In this document: piece after piece, positions 1 through 13,328 of the stretch
Numbering within the stretch: the stretch's first letter is position 1
Layout of the letters: the number at the start of each line of letters is the position of its first letter
Assembly: GCA_036785325.1 (NCBI GenBank)
Contig: JAXIVH010000014.1
Coordinates: 7,980,059 to 8,044,058 of the forward strand
DNA: 64,000 nucleotides
From: Urophycis tenuis
Lineage: Eukaryota; Chordata; Actinopteri; Gadiformes; Phycidae
Direction: 5' to 3'
Made by a program: the position numbers and the translations under genes
The notes under the pieces: model-generated
What the model saw: only the letters and a program-made list of their open reading frames with translations
The model's database searches: none
Told to the model about the DNA's origin: nothing

Positions 1-56
1 CATTTGAGACTGCCCGTATTGGCTGAAATATTGATGATGGACTCTCCCTCCTGCAG

Positions 57-1205
57 ATGGATACACCACGGATGACATTGAGTTCTACTGGCAGGGAGGG
101 AGTTCTGGGTCGGTCACAGGGGTGGAAAACATCGAGCTTCCCCAGTTTTCCATCATGGACTATCAAACGCTCTCCAAGAAAGCAGTGTTTGCCACAGGTA
201 ACCATGGATGTATTATCACTTGATTTCCAAGCGAATAAAAGCTGGAACGTGTTTTTGTTGTTGTTGTTGTTGTTGTGTGTGTGTGGGTGTTCCTTTCGAA
301 AGACATCAACGGGTCAAGGCAGGGCGTTGAAGAGCGTTGTCAGTGCGACTGTTGAGTGGTTTTACTGTTTTGGTCAAAGGCACGAGCCTACCGGCTCTCC
401 TTGGTTTTCCGAGGCTCGTCTGCTTAGTATCGAGCTCTCCCTGTGTTGAGCTACGCCAATGTTTGCTGTGGAAACAAAGGACCAAACGCTTCCACAGGGA
501 AACAGGGCTGAGAGGAAGCACTGGGAATGCAAAAAGGGACACGATTAGGCGCATCTGTTGCGCGACATCCAAGCACATGGTGTACGTGGACATGAACTCT
601 CGAGGACTCAAGTCAACTCAACACCATCACCACTGAGTCACTGATGGTGTTACAGCCTGAGAAGGGGGGGGGGGGGGGTTCTGTATCCCACAGACTGGGA
701 CATTTCTAAAACTGTGGATAAAATGAAAGAACTACAGTAGCATACTGTGACACATGGAGTCGCCAAGGACCCGCAGCTCTGTCTGACCCAGAAAATGCAT
801 TCCTCCAAGGTGACAGATAGACACATGGGTCTGTGGACCGTGGACTGGAGGAGTTGAAGGCAGAATTAACTTCTGGCAATGCAAGGATTGAACGCTGTGA
901 TGGCCAGAACCTAGCAGAAAGCAGAGCAGCTCATTGTACTTTATAGCCTCTGACAACACCTCACCCTCCTTTATCCACCAATCAGAAGAGGTGTGTCCAT
1001 CCAGTTCTGGATCCTTAAATGATCCTTTCTAGTTTGTTTATATAAGCAAAGTGTAAGCAAACACGCATGCACACACAAACACACACACACACACACACAC
1101 ACCCACATGCACGCAAGCATGCATGCACACATGCACACACAAACAATCATATAATAATAATAAAAATAAAAATAAAATAATAAAATAATAAAAATAAAAA
1201 TATGT

Positions 1206-1250
<45 letters not shown>

Positions 1251-3273
1251 CTCTGGTCTTGACTATATGCTGTGTCTCAACACAGGTTCCTACCCGCGGT
1301 TGTCGCTGAGCTTCAAGCTGAAAAGGAACATTGGATACTTCATCCTCCAAACGTACATGCCGTCCACCCTGATCACCATCCTGTCCTGGGTCTCCTTCTG
1401 GATCAACTATGACGCTTCAGCCGCGAGAGTAGCCTTGGGTTTGTAGTTCGGTTTCATCTTTTTTATTTGCTTTTTGATCATTTTTATAGTTTGTTTTCTT
1501 TTTGACGTCTTTAAACATTTAAACATCAAACATTTCTAAACCACACATGGACTGTACAAAGTGAAAAATTGACCGTCGATAGTTTTGATGGTTACAACTA
1601 GTCGCTCTACATGTGCAAACGCCAGCATGTCAAGACAGAAGAGAACTTCATATCGAACTTCAACTTGCTCCCGTTTATGTCGAATGTTTATCATATTTGT
1701 TATATTGGATCATATTTGCTGTATATAGTTCACGGTGGAAACGCTACTGAGGGAAAGCTGAAAAAAAGACAAAGAAATGTAAATGTAAATGTAATTGTAA
1801 CAAATAGGAAATGAAGAAACGGAAGGGCATGTTAAGTGGGGTAGAGAGGAAGTGATGCAGATGAAGTAAAAGGTTGTTCATATTTCAGTTGTAAATGTCT
1901 ACCTGCTCTACTTCATTACATTTTATCAACAAGTGCATTTTTGTCATTATTTTGCACACCCAAAAAAAAAACATTCAAATTGAAAGTAACTTATACTTTG
2001 AGTAATTTATTAACAAGGTACTGTTTTACTTTTACCTTCATAGGTTTCTCAAATGGTAATTTTCCCTTTCACTTGAGGAAGTCTGTGTGGGAGTAATTAT
2101 ACTTTTACTTGACTATAGCATTTAAGTAATCTCCCCACCATTGCACTAATGGCTGCTTTTGCGCACAAAGCCCACAGGAGTAAAATAAAAGGCTGTGACA
2201 CTCATAGACATTCTTAAGGAATAAGAAAAAAAGGAAAATAAATAACCCTATGTTTTCACATTTTGTCAGGTATATTGCCAGTAAAGGTTTGCAGGGCATG
2301 TAGCACTAACATACATTCCCCCGTCGATGTGTTTCATGTCGTCTATGGCCCACAAACAACAGAAACCTTTCTCTCTCAACCTCGTGCAAAATCCTGCGTT
2401 CATATTGGACACTCTGAAAATGTGAGAAACGTGTGAATTGAACACACCACCATCAGACATGACCAGGCGTCCATTAATGAGGTCGGTCAGTCAGTAATAC
2501 ATCAGGCACTAATTAGTCACTGATGAATATAACAAAACCAAAACACCATTTATCTTATGTGCCGAGTTAATGCAATCATTGTGTCTAAACAAGTTCCATT
2601 TGTGGCATTGTAATTAGTGTCAGTAGGAAGGCTTAGCGATGGGCCCTCGGGGGAGCGATGCTGATGGGGATGGAGCTTGTAAGACTGTGTGCGGGGGACA
2701 TGGACCATAAAGGGCCCATTTAATATCCTCCAGGGTCTAACTAAAACCCCCAAAATGCAACACACACTCGGGTGCAAGCCTACCTCACCCTGACCTGGAG
2801 TTAGTTTAGTTGACCTACCAGGCACTGCGCTATCGTCTTCACTCTGTGATTAACATACACACAATATGTTTCAAATAGTTTCCTAAAACCTATGGGCAAA
2901 AAATATTATAATACATTGGCCCCATCATATCTGGAATATATGGCTTCCAAATTGTGTCATTTAAATTAAAAAAAAATTTAAAATACATTAAATTCACCAG
3001 GAATAACAACAGTAAAGATGATTATATTGATGGCATCTTAGTAACAATAAAACAAGTTAACAATTTCTGCACAGAAAAATTATGAAAATTGAGTTAGAGT
3101 TCCCTCTTATATTGACTTTATTTTTTTGGTTGAGACTAAGAATCCCCATCAATCTGTTTATGTAAGTTGAAGATAAAAAAAAAGTCCTTTCATTAGTTAG
3201 AGTGCAAATATGTACAAAGGACGCTTCTGGACGTGACCATGTGACACATAAACACACACACACACACAAACAT

Positions 3274-3363
<90 letters not shown>

Positions 3364-6300
3364 GCACGCACGCACGCACACACGCACACACACACAAACA
3401 CACACACACACACACACACACACAGTTACATCGGCTTTTGTGTTCCGAAGTACATGACCTCAGCATCAAGCATCTTTTTGACCCATCGACAAAGCGTGTC
3501 CTCTGACTCACCATGTGCACGCCAAATGTTAATTAGACGTGAGAGCCTATCACATATGCTGCACGGCCGGGCCTTTAGTCATCGCAACCATCAGAGCTCC
3601 ATCACACAGGAGTTCCAGAGAGAACTCACATATTTACATGTCCAAGGTCAACGTTTGCTACGTCGCTTGCTCTCGTAGTCATCGTAGCCTGATCCGATGC
3701 TGCAGCGGAGCGCTCATTCCTAGCACAAGTCTGCTCGTGGGTCTTTAGCGCACGCCGCTGCGCCGCATACCCAAAGGTACCGCCGCTGCTGCCTCGCCGT
3801 GGCGCCCAAACGCTTGGCGTTCACAGTGCAGCAGGCTGACTGGAGACGGCCCAGGATGATGCGTCCTTTGGGGTGGGGGGCCTCTTTACACCACTGGAGC
3901 GTGCGGACCCCGTGCCTGATCTGTAACTTGATGATACAGGCCTTTGCACGCTGAGGCACAGAGGTGCAGGCCACAGTGACAGCGGCGGTGTGTGAACACC
4001 GGCCTGAGAGCGCCGGTGGTGCGGCTGAGTGCGGCAGGTTGCAAAAGGAAGGCGTTCTTGCTCTGATCCGTAGCAAGCGTGTCATGGAGTTAACGCTGCC
4101 ATGCTATGTAATGTTGAACAGGGCTTCTGTTGGATATAGCTGTTCTATCTATTTATTTCTCACTAAAATGTAAATTGATGCTACGCTTAGTGATATGCAA
4201 TTAATTACAGGCATGAATAGACATTGCCCACCACCCCCCCTCCCACCCCCCAACAGCTCAAAATGTGCAATCATTGCTGAGCTTAACAATAAATAGAGCC
4301 AATGCTGCCCTCGTAAATCTTAAAAATCTGCAGTAGCTTGTATTTTTGTCGGCTTATAATATTGACGGAAATTACTTGGATTTTGAGACCCCTGAAAGGT
4401 CTGTATTATTATTAGTATGTAAGTATGACACAGCACAGGAATCAATACTTTGTATACATTATTATAAGAAATGTAATTGATGCCATTTTAGTCTGTTTCG
4501 CATAAGGCAGACAATATGGCATTGAGCGAAAAAAGCTATATCACTTAAAACAGAGTAATATACAATAACATGGATTGATGTCCATTGTTTTCCTATATAT
4601 TTTTGGGACAGTTGGGACATGCTCTATCCGTTCCATAGACCATAGCTTCAGGCGCGTAGCTATCAGTTTTCGTCATGAGTGATTTTGTACCCACCACTTT
4701 TTTTGAAAACCTCAAGCTCAATTTAGTTTAAAAAAAAATTAAGTTCATAACATATCATTCTTGAGCAGCAGATGCCAACAGATCCAGAAAAATCTCTATC
4801 CGCACAGACACAGACACAGGCACAGGCACAGGCACAGGCACATACACAGACACAGACACAGACACAGACACAGACACAGACACATACACAGACACAGACA
4901 CAGACACAGACACATACACAGACACAGACACAGACACAGACACAGCTGTAGCTGCTGCTGCTGCTGCGGAGGGCAGCCGCACGCTTCTCTGTTCACTGCA
5001 TTGTCACATGAAGCAGAAGACAGTGGGTCAAATGTCTTATGCTTTTTGAAAACTTAGGCTTGCCTTTCTTCTTCATAAATCGTGTCGGACATCATCACAT
5101 TTTTGTATGCATTTTTATTAATTAACATAACCTGCGCGAAAGGGGGGGGGGGAAATGAATGCGTCATTGTACCCAGAACATTTCAAACCAAACTTCGCCC
5201 ATGCATGGCTTCACTATGCCCATGAGTCATCATGTTTGGTTGGAAAACTAGAGGTAAGCAAGGGTACATCCCAAACAAGGGTGCCTCCCTGAGATCATCT
5301 GAGCCTGTGTGTCGAGGGCTCAAGAGCGTAGTGGTTATGGTGCTTGACTGCTGCACTCAAACCTCAGTGTTATCATTCCTCACCTATCCCGGACATTTGA
5401 TAGCAATGCTTCACCAAATGTGCACAGTTGGCCTAACTTCTACTTAGCCATCAAATACGTACATCTGGTAAGGGACTTTTTTTTGCACAAATGTTTGCAC
5501 AATTTTACCTCAGGGAGTAAAAATAAAATTGCAGAGACTACGGGGAGTACACAAACAGGCTGGTATTGAGTACAATCAGTGTTAAGCTAATATCTACGTT
5601 TATCATTTTCTTGGAAGTGCATGGTAATCAGCTTGGGTAATTGCACCAACAATGCAACCTACCCGTGTTTTCATGAGTAGCCACTTCCAGACTGAAGGAT
5701 CGCCTCGGGTTATGGTTGCTCACGGTCAGGCATCCAGGAGACTGTAGTGGTAGCCACAGCCGCGGTGGCAGGTAACGATGGATAGACAGAACTGGATAGA
5801 TGATTGGGCTCACCATACCAAATAGTATTAGCGCACAAATCAAACTCCTTGATCAGGGATTGTCTCCCTTGAGATGTTCAGAGGTAAGAGGTGCTGGGAA
5901 GGTTTTGGGATTCTCAACAATCCTTGGTCTGCTGCTAGTTAATAAGGAAGGTTTGTTAGGTTGTGGAGAGCATTACTTTATCACCACTGCAAACAGATTG
6001 TACCGAGTTTAATAAAGGAATCCTAGTATACAAAAGATTGATAAAAAGCCAAATATTTTTTAATGCATGTATCCATTTAATGCATGTATCCTAACACCTA
6101 TTGATTGGCTGATGTTAGCAATCACAGACCAGGACTGATTTTATAATATATTATCATATTATAATTTTATTATGCTGAAATGTACATAGAGACACCATGA
6201 AAATCTAACAGCTTTTCTCCCTTTGTTAGCTTATGCATTCCACAGTCAGCATATTCACCCATTCAACCAATCAACTGCAACACTTCTAGTTTCTACCTCT

Positions 6301-7976
6301 GGAGTCATATTGTGAGGACTGAAGGCTGGGTTATGCTTCGTTTATACTTCCGCGTCGACGCGACGCGGGGGGACGGCGGACCCACGGCGGACCCTTTGCG
6401 GACCCTTTGCGGACCCTTTACGTCCTCGACGTGCACCTCCCCAAATCCTAGACGCGCGTCGAGGCGACGCCGTCTCTACGCCGTCCCAACGCGTTGGCTT
6501 TGGCTGTGATTGGTCCGCGAACTACATTGGCTAGAGATCGCTTTTCCGGTTTCCACTCGTAAACACCGCCACGGTGTAAACACAGCCTTGATAAATGCTT
6601 CGACTGATTGGCGACAACATATATATATATACATATGTTGTCGCCAATCAGTCGAAGCATATATATATATAAAACTTTTGCCTTCATTTCTGTGAACTTT
6701 TTTTAACTCGCTAGTAAACCGTATGTAATGACCGGAATGGTCATTCTTGTCCCTCTACGGGTGTGGCAATGAATTGCATTTCGAGACACAAACCCCACGC
6801 AATCCCTACGCTGAAGTATCACAGGCTCATGGCTGCGTCCGAGCAACGGCGTGGCCATTGCGTGATCACGACGCAATCCCTACGCAGAAGCATAAACCAG
6901 CCTTTATTTCAACCAAGAATTTGAGATCACTTATGTCATTAACAGTGCGCATTATGTTGTGCGTTGCGTAAGCCTGGCGTGTCTACAAAGGAAGACTCCT
7001 TTGTTTCCTGACCCTCCCCGTCCTTCGTCTCCAGGTATAACCACGGTGCTGACGATGACCACCATCAATACCCACCTGAGGGAGACGCTGCCGAAGATCC
7101 CCTACGTCAAGGCCATCGACATTTACCTCATGGGCTGCTTCGTCTTCGTCTTCCTGGCTCTGCTGGAGTACGCCTTCGTCAACTACATCTTCTTCGGACG
7201 GGGGCCCCATTTGCAAAAGAAAGTGGCGGAAAAGGCTGCCAAGACCAACAACGAGAACAAGAGCCGGCTGGAGAGCAACAAAGTGCAAGTGGGTGGAGAA
7301 AGACGCTGGCTGCATCCCTACTGTCAGAGCCCTGCACACGTCTATATGTCATAATGGGTAACCCAGTGACACATAATGCATGTCGAAATCAGAGGTAATA
7401 TTGAATCACCAAATCGCAAGGGAAAAAAAAACGGGCTTTGCAACGGGCTGTCGCGATCACAATCAGTGCTCAAGTTTCATCATATACTCGCTTGACAAAA
7501 AATGGATTCTGTGAGCCCGCGAAAACTTCATAAAGGTCTGAAGGTCGGGTTTCAGGGGTTCCATGTCCCTCGAAACATCCCTGAAAGGAATTTGTAACCT
7601 TGCCATTTTGTTTGCCCCCCCCCCCCCCCCCCAGGTGGACGCCCACGGCAACATCCTGCTGACCAACCTCACCAACGAGATGAGCGGCGCCGACATGATG
7701 GGGGCGCTCAACGACCCGCGGGTCACCATGTTCTCTTACGACAGCGCCAGCATACAGTACCGCAAGCCCATGACCAGCCGGGACATGTACGGCCGGCCCG
7801 CCCTGGACCGGCCCGTGGCCCACAAGAAGAGCCGCCTACGGAGGCGGGCCTCGCAGCTCAAGGTGAAGATCCCGGACCTGACCGACGTCAACGCCATAGA
7901 CAAGTGGTCCCGAGTGATCTTCCCCATCACGTTCACCTTCTTCAACCTGGTGTACTGGCTGTACTACGTCCACTAA
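57..7976 (+). CDS. gabrb1: GABA-A receptor beta subunit, beta-1-like, 3' part (5' end outside window)
   Basis: Coding exons: <57..197, 1286..1438, 7035..7288, 7635..7976 (TAA). They encode the last 295 residues of a pentameric GABA-gated chloride channel subunit of the postsynaptic membrane. The first exon is late extracellular domain (GYTTDDIEFYW). The second carries M1 (IGYFILQTYMPSTLITILSW) and the start of M2. The third carries the rest of M2 (TTVLTMTTINTHLRETLPKI) and M3. The last carries the cytoplasmic loop and M4, ending NLVYWLYYVH. Beta-1 is favoured over beta-2/3 by KVQVDAHGNILL, YDSASIQYRKP, IDKWSR and the terminal YYVH, and by commd8 and atp10d lying downstream as on human 4p12. 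One residue disagrees: M2 has Asn (codon 7067-7069) where mammalian beta-1 has Ser. The acceptor of the last exon follows a pure C tract. The beta class is certain; the subtype is probable. Confidence 0.93.
1209..1247. repeat. (AT)n microsatellite in gabrb1 intron
   Basis: Uninterrupted AT dinucleotides ending about 40 bases before the acceptor of the exon at 1286. An AT-rich ATAAA/AATAAT stretch precedes it (1150-1205). Confidence 0.9.
3246..3424. repeat. (CA)n microsatellite, interrupted
   Basis: About 180 bases of CA repeats with CAAA interruptions and an inner CGCA block at 3359-3377. The histidine-threonine and cysteine-valine reading frames across it are artefacts. Confidence 0.95.
4803..4945. 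repeat. ACAGAC/ACAGGC hexamer minisatellite
   Basis: Roughly 23 tandem six-base units, mostly cagaca, with early caggca and scattered cataca variants. A short GCT repeat (4947-4966) follows directly. The Arg-His dipeptide frame is an artefact of the repeat. Confidence 0.9.
6323..6903. mobile_element. MITE-like non-autonomous DNA transposon, PIF/Harbinger-like
   Basis: The ends form inverted repeats: the left end reads AGGCTGGGTTATGCTTC and the right end, reverse-complemented, reads AGGCTGGTTTATGCTTC. The 581-base element is CpG-rich near its ends, with gcgtcgacgcgacg-type motifs, and has no transposase frame. The flanking triplets are TGA and TTA, close to the TWA target duplication expected of PIF/Harbinger elements but not identical, so the superfamily is an inference. 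It lies inside the large gabrb1 intron and contains a perfect hairpin. Confidence 0.6.
6595..6660. repeat. Perfect 28-bp inverted repeat (hairpin)
   Basis: The arms at 6595-6622 and 6633-6660 are exact reverse complements (ATGCTTCGACTGATTGGCGA...). They are separated by ten AT-rich bases, and an AT run follows on the right. It sits inside the MITE-like element. Confidence 0.9.
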
Positions 7977-10900
7977 GAAGGGTGGGGCGGGGTGGGTTGG
8001 GGTTGGGGGTGGGAGTTGGGAGGTGGGGGTGGGGGGGGGGGGGGGGGGGGGGGTGGCGTCAGAAGCCCGAAACGGCCCAAAAAAAAGAAGAATAAAACCC
8101 TGCCCCGGCTGGCGCTTTGCTTACGCCGGCCGGGTCCTTGTACAGCGTTGCGCAAAAAAAAAAGGTGTGTCTGTGTGGGGGTGAGGGGGGTGGGGGGGGT
8201 GGGGGGGTGGGGGTGGGGGGGTCAATTTATCCAACCAGTTTGTATAAATTCTATTGCTGAATACACACAAATCCCCCGGATGTCTTTTCAATGTAAATAC
8301 GATTTAATATATAATATATAAATATACATATATATAAGAGAAATATAATTTAATAAATTATCTCAACTTTTGATCTATTCATTACAGTACAGTACAAAAA
8401 ATGAAATAGATGAAATTACACTAAGGGAATTCAAACGCACACATTTTTCTGTTTTGGATTTTGTGCCAAAAGGTTTGATTCCATCATACTAAGAGACAAT
8501 GCTATTTCCTTTATTAGGTTTCCTTTCTCTTGGCTTACTTTATCGCACTCTGCATGCAGATTAAACACAGCTTTTATTTGCTAATAAGGTTTAAAAAAAA
8601 AGACAACAAAAAAGAGCCCAGAGCAAAAAGAGTGGGTAAGAAAAATGTTTTTATCATAAATTAAAACTAATGTTATTACTCAAGCCAACAGGTTCTCGCT
8701 GTGTGAAACCTCTCTGTGCGACTGACAAGATGTTTGGCTGGATGACGTGATGATAAATTGGTCAAATCGGGTTGTTTGTGCTTGACAGTGAGACTGAAGC
8801 GACTCACGCCGTTGTCGTGACGAGGGCCGTTTGTATCGTGACAGACCAAGAGCGTGTCTTTGCAGATGACTTTGTTTTATCCGTTTATCTTACGCCGAGC
8901 GCATGTCTGCTCTTTTTTGCACAGTACACTTTGCTTTATTTCCTTTTTTCAATTGCAGGGCAATATTTAGCCCCTTATACTGTATGCTTTTAAACAATCA
9001 TTGCAATTAAGGTTAGTCCTGGTCAAAATGTTAAATGTAACTTGACCGACAATTATACGAAAACGAATTTGTGCAAATTTCTAGCTAAAATATTCTCACA
9101 GTGTCTGTGAGCATGTACAATGTTATTTTCTTTAAAAGAAATCAGGTAAAGAATGACCTATGATGTCACCATACATTTGAAAGTAACAGTTTAAAACCTT
9201 GAGGCCCCAAAAACACACTCTGTTAATGTTTTTTGAACGATGACCAGTCCCAAATACCCATTTTTAAAAATTGTCTGCCAAGCCGGCAACCAGGGGATGA
9301 CCTGCTGGTGGTCAAAATGTCCAATAATGGTCCTATGTAATTATTCTGCATATTTAAATAATTGAAAAAGTTATATTAAAATTACATATATATTATGTAA
9401 CACACATTTCCTTTTTTTGGATGTATTTACTTGTTTTAACAGTTATGTTTTTCCTATGGTTGCATATAGAGGGAACGAGGCTGCATGAAATTATTCACTG
9501 TGGCCCAGATCTGGTCACCCAAGACGAGGAGAGAGAGAAAAAAAACTAAAGGAACTCTTCGGCCAGCCCCTGTATGCCGCTTTAAGTAAGCGGGGCAATC
9601 ACCATCCTTTTGACAAGTGTACCGTTTTTGAGATCAACACCAAAATAAATGGATGTTGTTGACGTCTTCGGGCCGTATATTCTATGTAGCAACAACATCC
9701 CCCTCCATTCCGCTTCGTTTGAGAAACACGCGTTGGGCTCCCTGCCGTTTGAAGAGACTTTCTTTCTGTTTCTTTCCTTTATGATCGTTGCTTATTCATA
9801 CGACGGACCTTGCAAGCTTTCAATTCCAAGGGGGCAAGCGAGCTGCACTTTTAACAAGCCTCGGTCCTCTGTGAATTGTTAAACAGCTGTGTCAAAAGGG
9901 GCTGAATTATTAAATCAGGACAAATAAGATAAGTAACAAGGACAGCCCGAGTCGTCCTATGGCTATAATTTTGCGCGTATGAAAGAGGGTAATTAATGTC
10001 ACAATAAGTGCTGGTGGGAAGCCTCTATTGGCCGGTTCAAGAGGATGGAAGAAGAGTGACTGTCATGCTTCCTTTGTGTTCCAAGAAACCAAAGCGTTGT
10101 GCGCTCACGGAGCTGAGGTTGTGTAGTTATCAACAGCGCTCGGGATGCTGGGAATACAACATGTGAAAAGATCCAACTTCCTGAAGCACTCTGACAGAGA
10201 CCCCCTCTTCTCACTGCCGTCCTTTGGCAGCATCGCGTGCAGATGGTAAATGTGACAAACTCTGCAACCCAACTAATCTATTTGACAAGTCATCGTCTCA
10301 GTAGTGGAAGTATAGCCTACCGCATGTAGATTTGACTTTGTATGTGGGCAGTAGTGTGCAAGGACATATTGCAGGGTCACTTTGACGCCCACTTCAGATC
10401 CAATTGCTGGTTTGGCCCATCAATACATGTACCACACATTAAACAAAACAGTACGTTTGGTACCGAAATGCTAAAGTTGCAACTGCATTGCTGTCTTCAT
10501 GTCACACAAATCTCAACCAGCATAAGTGGCACCTACATAATTGGCATTAGGTGAGATACAAATACGACTCCCCCAAAACGATCCCAAAGGGTGGATAATG
10601 TTGTCATTGTAAAACTGGAATAACGCCAAGTAGATGAATCTGACTGGAAGTGCTCGTGTTATCAGGGCTAAAAAAAATACATGGAATAAAATGTAAAAAG
10701 GCAAAACCAGATTATACTGGACTCACTAGTGTGCTCTCTCCTCATGGCTAAATATTGTGCCTTTAATAACGATCTCAATATTTTCACAGGGTTTAAAATA
10801 ACTTATATCTATTGCGTAGGACTAAAAAAAAATAAAACAACTTGTAACTTTTTTTAAGTCAAAGTAGTAAAGAAAGACTTCTGAAGTAACTCGGCAGGGG

Positions 10901-13328
10901 AATCCAAGGACATTTCTGGGGTTCTCAAGCTGGAGAAAAACAACACTAAATAAATACAGTGTCAAGAGAGTAACATATAGGAAGACATTCCAGCATTTTG
11001 ATGACAATCTGAGTTCAATGCTGAAAATGGAATATATATATATATATATATATATATCCTGCGATTGTTGTTTTTCATGCTCTCGCAGAATAGATGGACT
11101 GCATTAGCTTTTTCCACAACAAAAGGGGCCCCTGAAGCATTACAGGTCTCTTGTTCTGCAGGAGAGGCAACTGGGGCCCTCAAACAGAAGGTTTGCCCAC
11201 AAGGCTCTGGAGACATGAAAGGCTGTGCCGATCTCTATTGTGTAGAATTACTGTACATTTGTATCTCTTTTGCCCTATATGTGCTCTGATGTGTACTGGC
11301 TGTGTGAATGGTGAGAGTGTGTGAGAGAATGCATGTAGTTGTGGTGGGGGTGGGTGGGGCTGCGGGCAGGGATAATGGCACAAGGGTGCACATGTGCACA
11401 CATCTGGATGGGGAGATATGTTCATGTGTGTAAATGGAAGACAACACGAAACACAACTTCTTTGTTTTAAATTGTAAGAACTTTAAATAATAGACTTGAA
11501 ATAAAGTGACCAACCTCTCTGCCAACGCAGTTCAACAATGTGCATTTCATTTGGAGTAAGACCGAAAAAATATGTATTTTCTTTCTTCTGTGCATTGGAG
11601 TTGGATTTGCTTGCTTGTTCTGAGGAAGAATGATTGAACTACTGTTGACCAGTGCTCAGAACTCCCAAATCGTATCTATTTCAGATACAGAATGGCAGTA
11701 ACTTCCACTGTAGTTTGATTCCAGTGATGACTTTGAAATTGTTTTTATAGCTATGACCAGCAGCTCTTCCCCTTTGCAAATGAAGACAATCAAGTGCAAT
11801 TTTTATATGAAAATGTGGATGCTGTCTTGTCTTTCAGTGCATGCATGCAAGTGTTTAGGGTAATTAGATACATTATTTTCGTGAGTTTTTTTTGCAGAAC
11901 TTGATGTTCCAAGAGACCAGTTATGTTACAGTTACAATTATTGCAGCATTTAGTGCTTATTTCTGCCCTGCTTTGTGCTAACCTGAAAAGTCTTTGAAAT
12001 ACACAAGGCTGAAATCTCTTAAGGGGGATATATCCAAAGCTCAGAGCTCTGAATGTTGGGAGAATTCCACAGTAGATGACCCCTAACTCCCCAGAATGAC
12101 TGAATTCAGTCAGGCAATGCAAAATGGTTTGCATGCAACAGTTTTTGTTCTGTGTGGCAGGCAGCAGGACACATGCGCAGAAAAACAGTTGTACGCATTT
12201 TAATGAGCACAAAAACCCCATCAATAATGTGTGTTTAGCTTCATAAACACCCCATTTACAGCCTCTGGTTAGTATATGATTGCTTGTCTTGTCCGCTGCT
12301 GGGGGCCAGTTAGGCCATTAAGTGTAAAGCTGTGGAGTGAAGAGCAAGGCAATCACCGTTCACCATTGCCCCATTTCCCTGACATAGCATTCGCTAATTG
12401 AGCAGAAGTCCTTGCCCGGGACAAAGCACACACACTGCCTCAGCCCAGTGGCGTGCCGAGGGAGCGCGCCATGTCTTGCGGCCTTCCATACTCTCTGCTC
12501 ACGGGGAGCGCTACAGAAGAACAGATCCAAAAAGACAGCGAGAGGGCAAGCTCCCGCCGGGAAGTCCATTTACATCATCATCATCATCATCGTCGTCATA
12601 CTTTGAAACAATTAGAAATCCAGGCTGTGAACCTTTTTCTATGAACATGGCGGGCCTTTCAATCTTTTCCAGATCCCTGGACTTCGCCTACCAGCTTTCA
12701 AAACAAGGCCTCGGCCCAAATTGGCCATAAATCTGTGAATTTCTTGTCACAAATGTGCACCTTTTTGGCAATGCGATGGCAAAAGTGTACTTTCAATATT
12801 CTTAAAAGATCTTAACCCCATCGTTACCTTAGACCAATGCTTAAGTCGCTAATATATTAATGTGGACCTTCCAATTCAAGAAATGTAACTACATTAATAA
12901 ATACATTAATATATTAAGTAAAGCCCACATCAATGGAAATATCGATCTTGTGTTTACTCATAATTGGATTATTCACCAACACCATTAATGACATGTTGAA
13001 TAACATGCAATGGGTTTAAATGCAAGTGTGAATGTTATTCATGCCAGGTATTGGCGGTACATACGAATGAAAGAATTAGGACACCTCTTACACATTTATT
13101 GTACAAAATATGTTACATGGGGAACACTCAAAAGTTACAAGAGACCATTATGCAGAAATGTTTGTCAAACTGGTTTGAGAGCATATAAATTAACCTAACA
13201 CTTACAATGTACTCTGACAGAAATCAGTGTGGCGCGATCACACATGAAAGTATTTTCACAATGTCGCAGCCGTCCGACTTGCTGTTCCTTCGGCCCCGGA
13301 AAGAGATCCGCGGTCTGTGATGGACGGG
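7977..13328. other. Intergenic region gabrb1-commd8
   Basis: No supported gene. Near the left edge are G-rich homopolymer tracts (about 7979-8054 and 8173-8220). A short (TA)n lies at 11034-11057 and a CAT trinucleotide run at about 12574-12591. Several stretches of ordinary complexity (for example 9480-10240 and 11650-12730) could be regulatory, but a single sequence cannot show conservation. Reading frames here are short and unlike known proteins. Confidence 0.6.
8091..8096 (+). terminator. gabrb1: Candidate gabrb1 poly(A) signal
   Basis: AATAAA lies 115 bases after the stop codon, just beyond a long G homopolymer (8031-8053). It is the first canonical signal after the CDS. Real GABRB 3' UTRs are often much longer, so use of this site is uncertain. 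Confidence 0.35.

Larger units (their letters stand above)
1439..7034. other. gabrb1: Large gabrb1 intron (about 5.6 kb)
   Basis: This intron splits the M2 helix between residues Leu-Gly and Ile-Thr-Thr, a position shared by GABRB genes. It is AT-rich and non-coding. It contains a CA microsatellite (3246-3424), a CpG-rich patch (about 3540-4090), a hexamer minisatellite (4803-4945) and a MITE-like element (6323-6903). I see no exon in the remainder. Confidence 0.85.

Noticed and set aside
5310..5420. Possible tRNA-like or SINE head (agagcgtagtggttatggtgctt)
   Set aside because: Box A is plausible but there is no box B or SINE tail within the expected distance, so it cannot be supported.
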